The notes under the pieces were generated by a model that had not been told where the DNA came from, did no database searches, and saw nothing but the letters and a program-made list of their open reading frames with translations. A program made the translations under genes and the position numbers. This document shows positions 44,641 to 56,118 of a stretch of 64,000 nucleotides of DNA, piece after piece (positions within the stretch are counted from its first letter, which is position 1; every line of letters starts with the position of its first letter). The stretch is from positions 95,260,235 through 95,324,234 of the forward strand of contig CAKMRJ010005745.1 of the NCBI GenBank assembly GCA_928212115.1, given 5' to 3'. The stretch comes from Lactuca virosa (lineage: Eukaryota; Streptophyta; Magnoliopsida; Asterales; Asteraceae).

Positions 44641-46300
44641 GGAGGAAAATCGATCTTGAAGAGCTTCAAGAGTCGAGCGATGAAGGAACCTCTAACACTG
44701 GTGCTCAACCCGAGGAGGAAACTCCGGTTGAACCGATTGATGAGTCCTTACCTCTTAGACGTTCCGAAAGAGTTAGTGTTCCACCCCAGTTTTATGGTTT
44801 TCATATTACTACAGAAGGGGATACATTCATTAGTGATAGTACACTGGTGGATCTGGACACCCTAACAGCTATAAGGAAGCCATGGCAGGCCCGGAGTCGG
44901 CGAAATGGAAAGAGGCTATGGACAACGAGATTCAGTCCATGTATGACAACCAAGTTTGGAATTTGGTTGACAATGTGCCAGGTCGTAAGACGGTCAGGTG
45001 CAAGTGGATCTTCAAGAAGAAGACCGACATGGATGAGAATGTACACACCTATAAGGCGCGATTGGTTGCGAAGGGTTTCACTCAAACTCCCGGAGTTGAT
45101 TATGATGAAACCTTCTCACCAGTTGCGAAGATAAAGTCAATCAGGCTGATGCTGGCCATTGTTGCATTTCATGAATATGAAATATGGCAGATGGATGTCA
45201 GAATCGCTTTCCTTAACGGGAAGTTGGCTGAGGATGTTTACATGGCTCAGCCGGAGGGTTTTGTCAATGCAAAGCATCCCAATAGAGTGTGTAAGCTTGA
45301 GAAGTCTATTTATAGACTAAAACAAGCATCTCGCAGATGGAATCTTTGTTTCGATGAGAAAGTCAAAGAGTTTGGTTTTCTGCGAAGCGAGGATTAATCA
45401 TGTGTATATGTCAAAGCCAGTGGGAGTATAGTTAGCTTTCTCGTATTGTATGTCGATGACATACTACTCATAGGAAACGACATCCCAAACCTGAAGGAAG
45501 TTAAATCCTGGCTTGGGAAGTGCTTCGCTATGAAGGACCTCAGAGAGGCTGCCTATATTCTGGGAATAAGGATAGTGAGAAACAGATTTAAGAGACCGAT
45601 AGGACTTAGTCAGAATACTTACTTGGACAAGGTACTAAAGCGTTTTAGTATGGAGAATTCAAAGAAGGGAGAGTTACCAATCCAAAGTAATGCCAAGTTG
45701 AGTAAGACTCAAAGCCCGAGTACCGAAGTCGAGATAGCATAAATGAGCCGAGTACCATACGCTTCCGCATTTGCCTCGATTATGTATGCTATGACTTGTA
45801 CTCGCCATGATGTGGCCTTCGCTTTGAGCATGGTCAGCAGATATTAGGGAAACCCTGGCAAAGCACATTGGACCGCAGTCAAGAATATTCTTAAGTACCT
45901 TTGGAGGACCAAGGAATGGTTTCTAGTCCTCGATGGGAGTGATGACTTAAGGGTGCGAGGGTATAGTGACGCCAGTTTTCAAACCGACAGGGACAACTAC
46001 CGTTCGCAGTCGGGCTGGGTCTTTACTCTAAATGGAGTAGCAGTGACTTGGAAAAGTTCCAAGCAGGAGACTGTAGCTGATTGAACGTGCGAATCAGAGT
46101 ATATAGTGGCGAGCAAAGCGTCAAAGGAGGCGATATGGTTGAACAACTTCATCGGAGACCTTGGAGTTGTGCCAGCCATAAAGGATCCTATGGAAATTTT
46201 CTGTGATAATAAAGGAGCGGTTGCCTTGATCAAGGAACCGAGGAATCATAGCAGATCTCGACATATCGACAGAAAATATCACTTTATTTGACATCGGGTG
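44641..46300 (+). pseudogene. Copia E reverse transcriptase and RNase H, broken
   Basis: Open pieces 44638-44865, 44882-45397, 45446-45742 and 46106-46291. RT: KWIFKKKTDMDENVHTYKAR, QMDVRIAFLNGKL, LKQASRRWNLCF, active site YVDDILLIGN, LGIRIVRN, then RVPYAS. RNase H: GYSDASFQTDRDN, SSKQETVAD, CESEYIVASKAS, IFCDNKGAVAL. Single stops separate blocks (after SED at 45397, after VEIA at 45742, after SRY at 45846). Domain order and catalytic residues are otherwise complete. Confidence 0.9.
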
Positions 46301-47179
46301 GAGGAAGGACTCCTCGTAGTGAAGAGGGTATCATCAGAAGATAACCCAGCAGCACGCTAGGAGCATCGGGCTGAAGGACGATATTAGTTTAGATTAGATA
46401 GTTTATAATAGTAAAGTTACTGTCTTGTGTTAATTATTTACATTGTTTCATTTTGTTGCGTTTTGTTGACTTCCTGAATAATAAGATTATTCGAATGTTC
46501 CACAGTCGCTCATACTTTGGGAGTAGGTATGAAAGAAGATTGTCATGAATTGGTGTGTAGATTGTCTAAAGTGTATTAGACATAGCAAAGGTTTGCTGCA
46601 ACGTTCATGAGTGCTTATGAGTTTGATTTGAGCATTGGATTAGACCTGCGCTTGCTGGAATCACTTCATGGAATTTATCACGAGTGATCGCAAGACGATA
46701 ATATGATATGGTCTTAAAACCTAGATATATGGTTTATTGTTTGCAAGTTGGTTGTGCATTGATGATGCGTAAACGCGTCAGTAACTTGATGTTATAAAAC
46801 GCATTGTTGTGCATGATTTGATGAGTGAATGTAAATGCATATAAGTCGAATTTTATCTGTTCCTTTTATCCTAAGAGGGTAAAAGCGATATCAGGGCCCC
46901 TCGATGATTTTGTTTTGACTTATGTGTCGGGCCCGGTCAGGACTGAATTGATGTGTTCAATTAAGTTCTATGTCAGATGAATCAGAGATTCAGAAACAAC
47001 TGCTGGACAATAAGTATGACTATGTTCCTTGTATTTGTCCACGCGATATCTAGAACGGAGGACTATACGATCCCTTATCTAGAGGACAGGTTACTGATAA
47101 GATCAGAGTTCGACAACATCTTTGAGAGCTACGATTGCTAATCGGATTGTTCTTGCATTTATAGTTACTAGACTTATCC
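46301..47179 (+). other. 3' non-coding internal region of copia E
   Basis: Untranslated sequence after pol, similar in reverse complement to 37392-38200 and, weakly, to 27560-28160. No gene seen. Confidence 0.6.
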
Positions 47180-47190
47180 AAGTGGGAGAC
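47180..47190 (+). other. Polypurine tract of copia E
   Basis: AAGTGGGAGAC directly before the 3' LTR. Confidence 0.88.
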
Positions 47191-47973
47191 TGTTGAATTA
47201 GTGTCTAAGCCCGTAACTATATTTGGTAAGTACTTGACCCGGTTGTGTATGGTCCTTTTGGGTTGCCTTCACCAAAAGCAACTTGATAGGGTGATTTATG
47301 AAAAAAGAGGTTAATATGGTTTATTAATATATTATATGAATAATATATTAAAGGAGAAATCATATAGTTTAATTAATATTAGACAAGAATTAATTAAGAA
47401 TTAATTTTGTGGCTAAAAGGTATTAATTTAATATCAGGGACTTAAACTGTCAAATGTGTGATAGTTGAGTATTGGGCTGAGGAGCCTCTTGGATTAGGCA
47501 TGGATGAAATTAGGATGTGTCCATACACAATTTCAGCCATAAGGCCCTATTCCAGAAGCTTCCTTGGATAGCTTAGGGCCTAAGTTGTCCATTAGGGTTT
47601 AGGCTGAAACCCTAGCAGCACCAGTATAAATAGAACCCTAAGGCATCCAATTTTCGGCCACTTGATACCCTAGAAAGATCATAGCCGAAATTGTGCCTCT
47701 CACCTCTCTCCAATATCATCCTCTTGCTTCCTTGGTGTTTGTAAGCCATTAGAGGAGTGACACTTGTGACTCTATGCTCCAAGACAAGAAGATTCATGCT
47801 ATTGTTCAAGAGGTAACCATCTAGATCTGTTTTCATATGTCAATTTCGAATCATATATGCTAGATCTAGGGTTTGAAAGTCTTGAATGAATCGCATGTAC
47901 AATAGAGAAGCCTAGATCCAAGCTTTAGGGTTTGCATGAGCACATATGATGTTATTTTGTGTAAAACCCATCA
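47191..47973 (+). repeat. 3' LTR of copia E
   Basis: 783 bp, same length as the 5' LTR, TGTTGAATTAGTGTC to AAAACCCATCA. Confidence 0.95.
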
Positions 47974-49190
47974 GATACAATGCTCACTATGAGGTTCGAG
48001 CTTATCGTGAGTCTCTCGTCTTACGAAAACCTCGCAACCCCAAACCTTGATATGCGCTAACGAGGGAACCTTCACTGTCCACATTTCATGAGGTGTTTTG
48101 GCAACCTTCTTAGTTGGGACTAGATTAAGGATATGGGCGGCAATCTTTAACGCATACCCCCAGAATGAGATAGCCAACGAAGCTCGACTCATCATGGAAC
48201 GAACCATGTCCAACAAGGTTCGATTGCGCCTCTCAACAACACCATTTAGCTGCGGTGTCCTAGGTGGCGTCAATTGTGTAAAATTTCCACATTCCTTAAG
48301 ATAGTCGTGGAACTCAATACTGAGATACTCACCACCTCGATCGGATCAGAGCATCTTTATCTTCCTGCCCAATTGATTCTCCACTTCTTTCTTAAACTCT
48401 TTGAACTTTTCAAAGGTTTCCAACTTGTGCTTGATTAAGTAGATATATCCATATCTGATGTAATCTTCAATAAAGGTTACATAGAAGCGGTTAGCATCCC
48501 TTGTGGCGGATCTGAAGGGCCCACACACATCGGTGTGTATGAGATCCAACAAACCCTCACCTCTTTCACAAGTACCAGTGAAAGGTGACTTGGTGATATT
48601 TCCAAGCAAACAAGATCCGCATGTGTCATCCGACTTTAAGTCAAATGACTCCAACACTCCATCCTTTTGGAGTTGGGCTATGTGCTTCTTGTTGACATGT
48701 CCAAGACGACAATGCCACAAGCATACTTTGTCCAAACCATTGGACGAATCAATATGCAATACATTATTTCCTAAGTTGTCTATAACCATCACAGTTTCAT
48801 ATATACCATTACAAGGCAATGCTTCAAAATAAAATTTATAATTATAAAAAGCATTAATAGAACCAATTTCATTGTTAAATGAAAATCTAAAACCTTGTTT
48901 ATACAAACCATGAAAAGAAATTATGTTTCTTGCCATATCTGACGAGTAGCAACAATTGTTCAAATCTACCCCTAACCCATTACTAAGCAATAAAGAATAA
49001 ACTACAATCTTGGTGACAGGCGATGCTATCCTATTCCCCATGATCAAGTTCATCTTCCCGTGCTCCACATCCCTACTTCTTTTTAGACCCTGCAAATCAG
49101 AACAAATGTGAAAACCATATCCTGTATCAAGGACCCAAGAACTAGCATGTGATGAGTTGTTAGATTGCATAGTGTAAAATACTTGTGAAG
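47974..49190 (-). pseudogene. Copia B protease and integrase, broken
   Basis: The open piece 48346-49170 holds the protease active site (WVLDTGYGFHICS), HHCC part (LWHCRLGHVNKKHI, CGSCLLGNI) and core start (HTDVCGPF, then YVTFIEDYIRYGY, where the usual Asp-Asp reads Glu-Asp). A TGA at 48346-48348 replaces an Arg codon before SDRGGEY. 47974-48273 continues with VVERRNRTLLDM to HDKLEPHSEHCI, where copia E interrupts. With copia E removed the reading continues at 40171. Confidence 0.9.
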
Positions 49191-50082
49191 GTGGGCTTTA
49201 TCTTCCAATCCTTAATGTCCTGCAAGTACTTAGGGCAGCTTCGTTTCCAATGCCCTTTTCCTGACAGTGGAAGCACTCTGCATCCTTCAGATTGGATGAG
49301 GGAGTAGCAAAACCACCTCTGGACCCACTAGAAGATGATCCATCATGAGACTTTCCCTTGTGATTCTGTGAAGGAGCTTTCCTTTTCTTCCCTTTACCAT
49401 GTCCAATTGCCAGGAATCGGGCAACAGCAGTAGGAGTGGTTACAACAGACTTGCCTTTTAAACTACTTTCAGCAGTTCTCAGAAGGCCTTGAAGCTTGCT
49501 TAAAGTGACTTCCTCCTTGTTCATATGATTAGTCATTCGGAACTGATCATAACCAGAAGGTAAAGAGTGTAGGATAATGTCGATAGCCAACTCTTCATCA
49601 AAATTGACATTCAACTTTAGCAAGCGGTCCACATACCTTTGCATCTTTTGTAAGTGGGTCGTGATGGACTCTCCATCCTTCATTTTTGTTGTTATCATGG
49701 AGGCAATGATTTCATACCTTTCTTGTCGAGCACTCTGATGGTACCTTTCCATCAAGTCTTGGTGCATCTCGAAAGTCCAGAAGTCCTCGTAGGACTTCTG
49801 AAGCTCAGAAGTCATAGTGGCTAGCATGATGCACGACACCTTTGTCGCGTCCTTCTCATGAGACTTATACTCAGCCAGTTGCTCAGGAGTAGCAGTTTCT
49901 TCATCAATCTCCTTTAGCTCTTTGTCGAGGACATATTCCTTTTCCTCGTATCGAATGGCCATGCGAATGTTTCGAATCCAGTCGTTGAAATTCGACCCAT
50001 CGAAAATGACCCTCCCACATAAGTTCATGAGGGAGAAAGAGTCGTATGAGTTTGAGTTTGAAGCATTGTTTGAGGTAGACAT
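49191..50082 (-). pseudogene. Copia B gag, nearly intact with one frameshift
   Basis: ATG at 50082 (MSTSNNASNSN) is chosen because it matches the gag start of copia E; an upstream in-frame ATG at 50175 lies in leader sequence. Capsid blocks: NDWIRNIRMAIRYEEKEY, YHQSARQERYEIIASMI, VDRLLKLNVNFDEELAIDI. The nucleocapsid has a Lys/Ser-rich part (GKGKKRKAPSQ) and the zinc knuckle starting CFHCQEKG. One A is missing from an A run here, so the GHWKRSC ending is out of frame. About 290 codons are otherwise open, better than in copia E. Confidence 0.9.
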
Positions 50083-51445
50083 ATGAAAAAGAAGGACAAG
50101 TTTCATTAGATAGAAATTCATTAATATAACACCCAAATGAAATATTAAGGCCAGGACCCAAACACAATAATTCACAACTTAGAACACAGATGACGTAATC
50201 TAATTGCAAATTATTTTAAGGGAGGTAAATGACGATTTACCAATTTTCACCACCCAAAACCAAAATTTAAAAGAATTAAGTTTTATGAAAATCCTAGATC
50301 TTTGAGTTTCATTGAACTTTTCAATGACATGTTTAATCTCGATTATTCCCTTCAAGTTTGTGACTGGGATACCCAGGATCACAAACAAGGTATGAATAAC
50401 CATGCAAATATGCATGATACTCTCGATGTCATTTATCACCTAATCAATGTGTCGGTGAACGACACATGCTCCATTGATATATTAAAAACATCGAGCTACC
50501 CTTTTCAACCCTTGTTAGTCCAAATTAGTGTGTCGGTAAACCACACACGCTCCACTAACGATTTGGCAAGGTGCAAAGTGGAATTTCATGGAATAGCACC
50601 ATTTTCACATTTTCCTAAAGTAACTAAGATTGGGAATTCATGAAAAACATTTAGTTACTTTTATAATTATCATTATACTTTTAAATGAGAATTATCGTCC
50701 TATACTACCCGTTCGGATAACGACCCTCCACTATTCAAGGGAGCGGTAGGTGAGAGTGGACACCCATTCAATCGCCATTTTATAAGAAATTTCCTTATAC
50801 CCCACTTATAGACCAGCTTCATGAATGAGGCCTACTAAAGGTAAGACTGACGGTCTTATACATATGTATAAGTATTTAGCTTTTAATATTATAATAGTAT
50901 AAGGGTTGAATTTTACACTTTTAAAACTCTAGGGTTTAGAATTTAAATATTTTAAAATTAAAACCATTTAATCAATTTTCAAATTCCAAAACTTGAGGGA
51001 AAATTTTGAAACTTTTCAAAACTCTCTTGGATCAATTTGAAAACAATTAAATTAATTATATATTTAAGTATATCACAAAATTGACCTAATCTAATTTCAT
51101 ATAGCAAGACGATTGAAATCAAATTCTACAAATAATTAATTTTTTTCACAAAATCAAGTAATTATCTTAAAATTTGACAATCATCATTTAGTTGGATGAG
51201 GATAATTATTACCTTATCAGAAAAATCGAATTTTATCAGTCAAAACAGTTTGTGGTAATGATCCTAATCCAAATTTGGCCAAAAACTCGGAAAATCTGCC
51301 AACAGATGATCCAGCTCGTCGATTTCATGGCATGGACTCGTCGAGTTGGACCAACTCGTCGAGTCCAGCAGTCAGAGGCCAAAATTGAAACTTTTTTAGC
51401 TTTGAAAACAATACAATTGCATCAATATAACATAATACACCCTAG
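50083..51445 (-). other. Copia B 5' leader, non-coding, structured
   Basis: Contains the two-hairpin element (about 50707-50756), two GTGTCGGT..ACACACGCTCC-type words (50448, 50530), and ACTCGTCGAGT palindromes (51336-51346, 51354-51364) near the primer site. No gene seen. Confidence 0.6.
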
Positions 51446-51447
51446 TC

Positions 51448-51458
51448 TCTGATACCAA
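51448..51458 (-). other. Primer-binding site of copia B
   Basis: Plus-strand CTCTGATACCA reads TGGTATCAGAG on the minus strand, touching the LTR. Confidence 0.9.
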
Positions 51459-52254
51459 TGGTGGGTTTTGAGCACTATAACAATCCTATGATGTACATAA
51501 AACCCTAAATGCTTTGGATCTAAGTTTTCTCAAGTTATACATGCAATTTCATTTTATCCAAAGCATAAAACCTAGCTAGCATATAATTGGAGATTTACAA
51601 CATAAAAACTAGTTAGATGAATACCTCTTTCTTGTAGCTTGTAGTTCTTGGACTTTCAAAAGCTTAGTACCTCAAATGTGATACCTCTAATAAGTCACAA
51701 ACACCAAAAGTAAAAAGGAGGCTTATGAGAGAGAGAGGTTAGAAAGCACCAAAATCGGCTAGGGTTTCACCTTGAAAATGATTGGCCGATTTTGGGAAGG
51801 CTAGAGGTTCAATTTATAGTGTGGAATCCTTAGGGTTTCTTACATAAAACCCTAATTTACTTAAGCCTTTAAGTATTCCTATAATCCATATGATAGGCCC
51901 TTTGGACTAAATCTTCATGGACTCTCACATAGATTTAGTCCATCCCTAATCAACATAGATCATTAGCCCAAACTATAAGTATTACTGATTTACCTAATCA
52001 GTCCCGATAAATTTAATCAGTCTCTTTTGATCACTAAATTAATTCCAAATTAATTCTTGATCAATACCAATTAAATAATATGATTTCTCAATTAATATAT
52101 TATTCATATAATATATTAATAAATCACAAATAACCTCATTCTCAAAAATCCATCCTATCAAATTGCTCCGGTGAAGGCAACCCAAAAGGACCATGCTACT
52201 ATCGGGTCAAGTACATACCAATTATAGTTATGGGCTTAGACACCTAATCCAACA
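51459..52254 (-). repeat. 5' LTR of copia B
   Basis: 796 bp, TGGTGGGTTTTGAGC to CTAATCCAACA on the plus strand. Very similar to 36598-37391. Confidence 0.92.
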
Positions 52255-53060
52255 GTCTCCAACTTGGAGAAGTCTAATAACTATAACTGCCAATGTAACT
52301 TCAAAATCTGATTTGCAGTCGTAGCTCTAAAAAGTCGCTTTCCAACTCTGATCTAGTCAATGACTCGTCATTTAGATAAGGGATCATATAATCCTCTGTT
52401 ATTCAAGATATCGTGTGGACAAAGACATGGAATAAATTCATACTCATTGTCTAACAGTTTGTTTCCCGATTTCTGATTTGTTTGACATAGAACTTAATTA
52501 AACACATCAATTGAGTCCTGACCGAGCCCGACACATAAGTCAAAACAAAATCATCGAAGGGCCCATGATATCGCTTTTAATCCTCTTAGCATAAAAAGAA
52601 CAGATAAACTTCGACTTATATGCTTGTACTAATTACTTGTTAAATTATACACAACAACACGTTTTATAACATCACGTTACTGATGCGTTTTCGTACTATC
52701 AATGCACAACCAACTCGTAATCAACAACTCATATATCTTGGTTTGAAGACTATACGATATTATAGTCTCACAATCACTCGTGATAAATTCCATGAAGTGA
52801 TTCATGTGAGCGTGGGCTTAATCCAATACTCAAATCTTATTTCAGGAGCACTCATGAACGTTGGATTAAACTTTTGCTATGTCTAAACACTTTAGACAAT
52901 CTACAAGCGAATTCATGATAGTATAACTTCATTACCTACTTCCAAAGTATGATTGACTGTGGATAGTTCGAATAATCATATTATTCTGGAAGTCAAAACA
53001 TGCGAAAACTAAACATAAAATAACCAATTGACAAAAGACAGTAAACTTTACTTATAAATA
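52255..53060 (-). mobile_element. Extra 3' internal fragment of a second copia B copy
   Basis: Sequence beyond the 5' LTR repeats 37392-38200 almost base for base, starting with the purine-tract complement GTCTCC.ACTTGGAGAAG. It stops at 53060 where Tat integrase resumes. It represents the end of a neighbouring copy that shared this LTR. Confidence 0.88.
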
Positions 53061-53653
53061 ATGACAGACTACTTATCGAAATGGATAGAGGCTGAAGCCT
53101 TTGTTCACATACAAGATAAGGAGGCAGTCTTATTTAACAAACGTAATATCTTGACCAGGTTCAGGATCCCTACTGAGATCATATGCGATAATGGATCCCA
53201 GTTCATAAGCAAGAGGACTAGAGAGTTTTGCACGAGTTGGGGAATTAAAATGATAATGTCCACTCCTGTCCATCCTCAAGCTAATGGTCAAGCTGAATCC
53301 AACAACAATACTATTGTCAACAATTTAAAGAAAAGGTTAGATGAGAAAAAAGGAAGATGGGTAAAGGAGCTTCCTTTCGTCCTATGGGTAGATAAGACCA
53401 CTTCAAAAAAAGCCACTGGCCAAAATCCATACTCCTTGGTGTTTAGAATAAAATTCGTGATCCCTACTGAAGTAGTACAATTGCAGGATCAAGAAAACAA
53501 TGATAGGATCTTGGCCCATGATCTTGACACTGTCGATAAACTTAGGGATCTCGCTAGGATCCGCATTGCTGCTCGCCAACAAGGGATCACTGAAGCATAT
53601 AACAAGAACATCAAAGTCAGAAGATTCCAAGTAGGTGACGTGGTCCTTAGGAA
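53061..53653 (+). pseudogene. Tat-type integrase catalytic core, both ends lost
   Basis: Continues the gypsy pol cut at 36597. Core motifs: TDYLSKWIEAEAF (first Asp), ICDNGSQFIS (second Asp), ANGQAESNNN (Glu), LPFVLWVDKTTSKKATGQNP, NIKVRRFQVGDVVLRK (start of the C-terminal GPY/F part). All three catalytic residues are present. The HHCC-to-core link is missing on the left. On the right it switches at about 53653 to an unrelated envelope-like sequence. Confidence 0.88.
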
Positions 53654-55679
53654 GATATTACAAAATACCAAGAACATGAAGCTGATGATGATGATGTTAT
53701 GGTGTCTTTTGTTGAACTTCAGTTTGATCCATAAGAGGATAATATTCCTGATGAAATGATCATGTCAGGAAGACAATTCAAAATTTTAAACTCCAATAGG
53801 AATTCGATCTTACATCTCTTGGATGACACAGGAAGCAAGCATTCTGTGAGTGGAGTAGAAGTTGATTCTCTTCTCAAGGCCTAAGAGTCTCGATTGCAAA
53901 CTCTTGTAGATGGCGTTGACAAGTGAAATGGTGAAAGGATTCGCAATCACTCCCAAACTCTTACTGGTGAAGTTTCTCAGCTTTGTGATGTTTTAAAAGA
54001 GAATCATGATCTTTTTGCGAAACAACTAGAGGAAATGAAAGTCTGTTTGCAGACTCAGATTTTTAATATTCGAAAGTTATTGGAATCTGAGGTTAAATTT
54101 TTTTCTGAAAGTTCTTCGACATTACATAAGAAGATTGATGTGGTAGCTGAAGCGTCAACCCGCTTGATTGAAGACATCACTTCATTCAACAAAGATTACA
54201 CAGTTGGTCTTCAAGACAATGTGAAAATGGATGCTCAAGTATTTACCAGAGTAGAAGAGTTCTTATCCTAAATAAAAAACCATTCTTTAGGCTCAATCAA
54301 CGATTTCTCCAGAATCGATCTCTCAAATGGTTTCTAACATCGAAACAAACATTAAGGCTGAACTGACTCCCATTAGAAGGTTAGTTCTTCGACTTCTAAC
54401 AAGTGCTCCTTATACAGTGCATGTGGTTCAAGGGGGAGAAGGAGGTGTTGGTTCGTCGAAAGAGACAGGTGATAGCTCTGGAGTTGTTATGGGAAAGATG
54501 ATAAGTACTCAAATCCCAACAACTATTTCAACGAATCCTATAACTTCGACTTCTACAACAACAACAACGAGAGCTTTGACAAAAGAAATCTCAATACATG
54601 AAGGAGCAAGAGGTTCAAGTTCAATCTTGGACAAATCAACTTCGAATGTTGATCCAAATGATAAAGGGTAATAAATCAAAGTTGAAATATCAGAAGAAGA
54701 GTAGAAAAAGTAACATGCCATTGAAAACGAAAAACAAAGGAAAATAAACAACATTCTAAGGCGAAGAGCAAATAACCCATCTGACTTGAACAAGGGTGAT
54801 CCCAACAAGTAGTGGTGTTATAAGACAATAGAAGATATTGTTTCGATTGGAATGAATGATGATATTCGAAAATTTCCAAAGAAGAGCTACGACATAGAAA
54901 ATTTTGATTTTAATCAGCTTGACTTTCCGATCAATCATATGTTGTTCACTTCTTCTTAATTCAAGATCGTAGAGAACTTCAATGATAAGGATGAATTCAA
55001 AATGATGAAGATTCGATTTCATGCAGTTTTGGGGAAGAAGGAAGAAGAAGTGTGGTCTCCTGTGAAGATAATCAAAGTGAAGACTGTCATTCGTGACAAC
55101 TTGTTCGAATGACTGCTACAAAACCTTCGTTATGTTGTTGTAAGAGAAAATAACATTGTTTCATAGTTCACAATAGTAGATTTTCCATTGATGAACATGA
55201 ATGATTTGGTCACGGTCACGAAGATTTTGAGAAATGTTGATTTGTCGAAGATAAAAGAGGCCAATAAGGATGATTTTATTATTGGGTTTGCTCACATCAA
55301 AGTCTTTATAGACAACTGCTATGACTACTTGGCGATCACATATATTGAACTTGTAACAACTGTTAAGAACCCATCAAAAGTTCCTCTATCTTTGTTGAAG
55401 GGAAAGCTGAATATTAATAAGTTTGAAGATGGAGAAATCATACATCAACCAATGGGTGTTGTATTTCATGGAAAGAACAAGAAAGGAAAAATGATGAAGT
55501 TTTGGTTTCAAGTTTGTGGTCTTGAGAGGTACACGAACTCACAGTTTACTAATCTCCTTATTCGAATAAAAAATTACAAGAAGAATTACAGTGAAGACAA
55601 AGCTAAGATTCGAAAAACCATTCTATGGTATATGGAGATTCGAAGAGAACTTCTACAGACTCTAAAGCTGATTGCATAA
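53654..55679 (+). pseudogene. SIRE-type envelope-like ORF, C-terminal part, broken
   Basis: Read from 53654 with in-frame stops (near 53741, 53882, 53926, 54269 and later). The first part is acidic (EHEADDDDVMVSF). A long helix-prone segment (54000-54270: DLFAKQLEEMKVCLQTQIFN, KLLESEVKFFSESSST) suggests a coiled coil. Next comes a Thr/Ser-rich stretch (ITSTSTTTTTRAL) and a final 163-codon open region (55188-55679) with WFQVCGLERYTNSQFTNLL. The family is the downstream ORF of SIRE elements, as at 2503-4574, but this copy keeps the other half. It is followed by a purine tract and LTR start, as expected. Function unproven. Confidence 0.65.
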
Positions 55680-55696
55680 TTTCGACTTCTCTCACT

Positions 55697-55950
55697 AAGG
55701 GGAGAGTGTAGGGGTAGAACGTATATAGTGAGCAGTCAAATTGTTTTAAGTATGTAAAGTATCGAAATCAGCATGACTTCAAAGCTCTATCTATTTTACA
55801 AGGCATTGTTATTTCGATACGTGAATGTTTAGTCTTTGTAAGTTTTTGTAAGTCTGATGTATCCTATAAATAGGGTAGGTGCATTAAGTATAGTAAGATT
55901 CGAACACTTCCATAATTCACTTGTACTCTTTTCTCTCGTGTACTCATTCA
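55697..55950 (+). mobile_element. Polypurine tract and 3' LTR start of SIRE-type copia
   Basis: AAGGGGAGAG (55697-55706) then TGTAGGGGTAGAACG at 55707. The LTR contains a TATA-like CCTATAAATAG near 55864 and CT-rich ACTCTTTTCTCTCG. I could not fix its right end; 55950 is a minimum. Confidence 0.65.
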
Positions 55951-56072
55951 GACTAATTAACCATGTGAGAACACAAAATAATATTAAATCATTATTTAAA
56001 ATTATAATCATGTAAGGACACATGTTAATAATTAATATCAAACAATTAATTATATATATTCAAAAATTCGAA

Positions 56073-56073
<1 letters not shown>

Positions 56074-56113
<40 letters not shown>
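56074..56113. repeat. (TA)n microsatellite
   Basis: About 19 TA units, uninterrupted. Confidence 0.95.

Positions 56114-56118
<5 letters not shown>

Larger units (their letters stand above)
40172..47973 (+). mobile_element. Copia E: complete plus-strand copia element nested in copia B
   Basis: Two 783-bp LTRs (40172-40954, 47191-47973), primer site, long leader, gag, protease, integrase, RT, RNase H and purine tract in the order expected for Ty1-copia. All coding parts have stops or frameshifts, so it is complete in structure but not autonomous. LTR ends TGTT and CATCA. It inserted into a close relative on the opposite strand. Confidence 0.95.
36598..53060 (-). mobile_element. Copia B block: LTR, internal region, LTR, extra 3' fragment
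   Basis: Read on the minus strand: partial 3' internal region (53060-52255), 5' LTR (52254-51459), primer site, leader, gag and pol (interrupted by copia E), 3' internal region, and 3' LTR (37391-36598). The left junction with Tat integrase is clean. On the right the block ends inside a second, partial internal region without an LTR, so no target duplication can be seen. Gag and pol have a few stops and frameshifts, but long parts stay open. Confidence 0.87.

Noticed and set aside
53654..55679. Envelope-like relic as the C-terminal part of the Tat element
   Set aside because: Its wording matches the SIRE-type downstream ORF, it is followed by a copia-type purine tract and LTR start, and the switch from integrase is abrupt.
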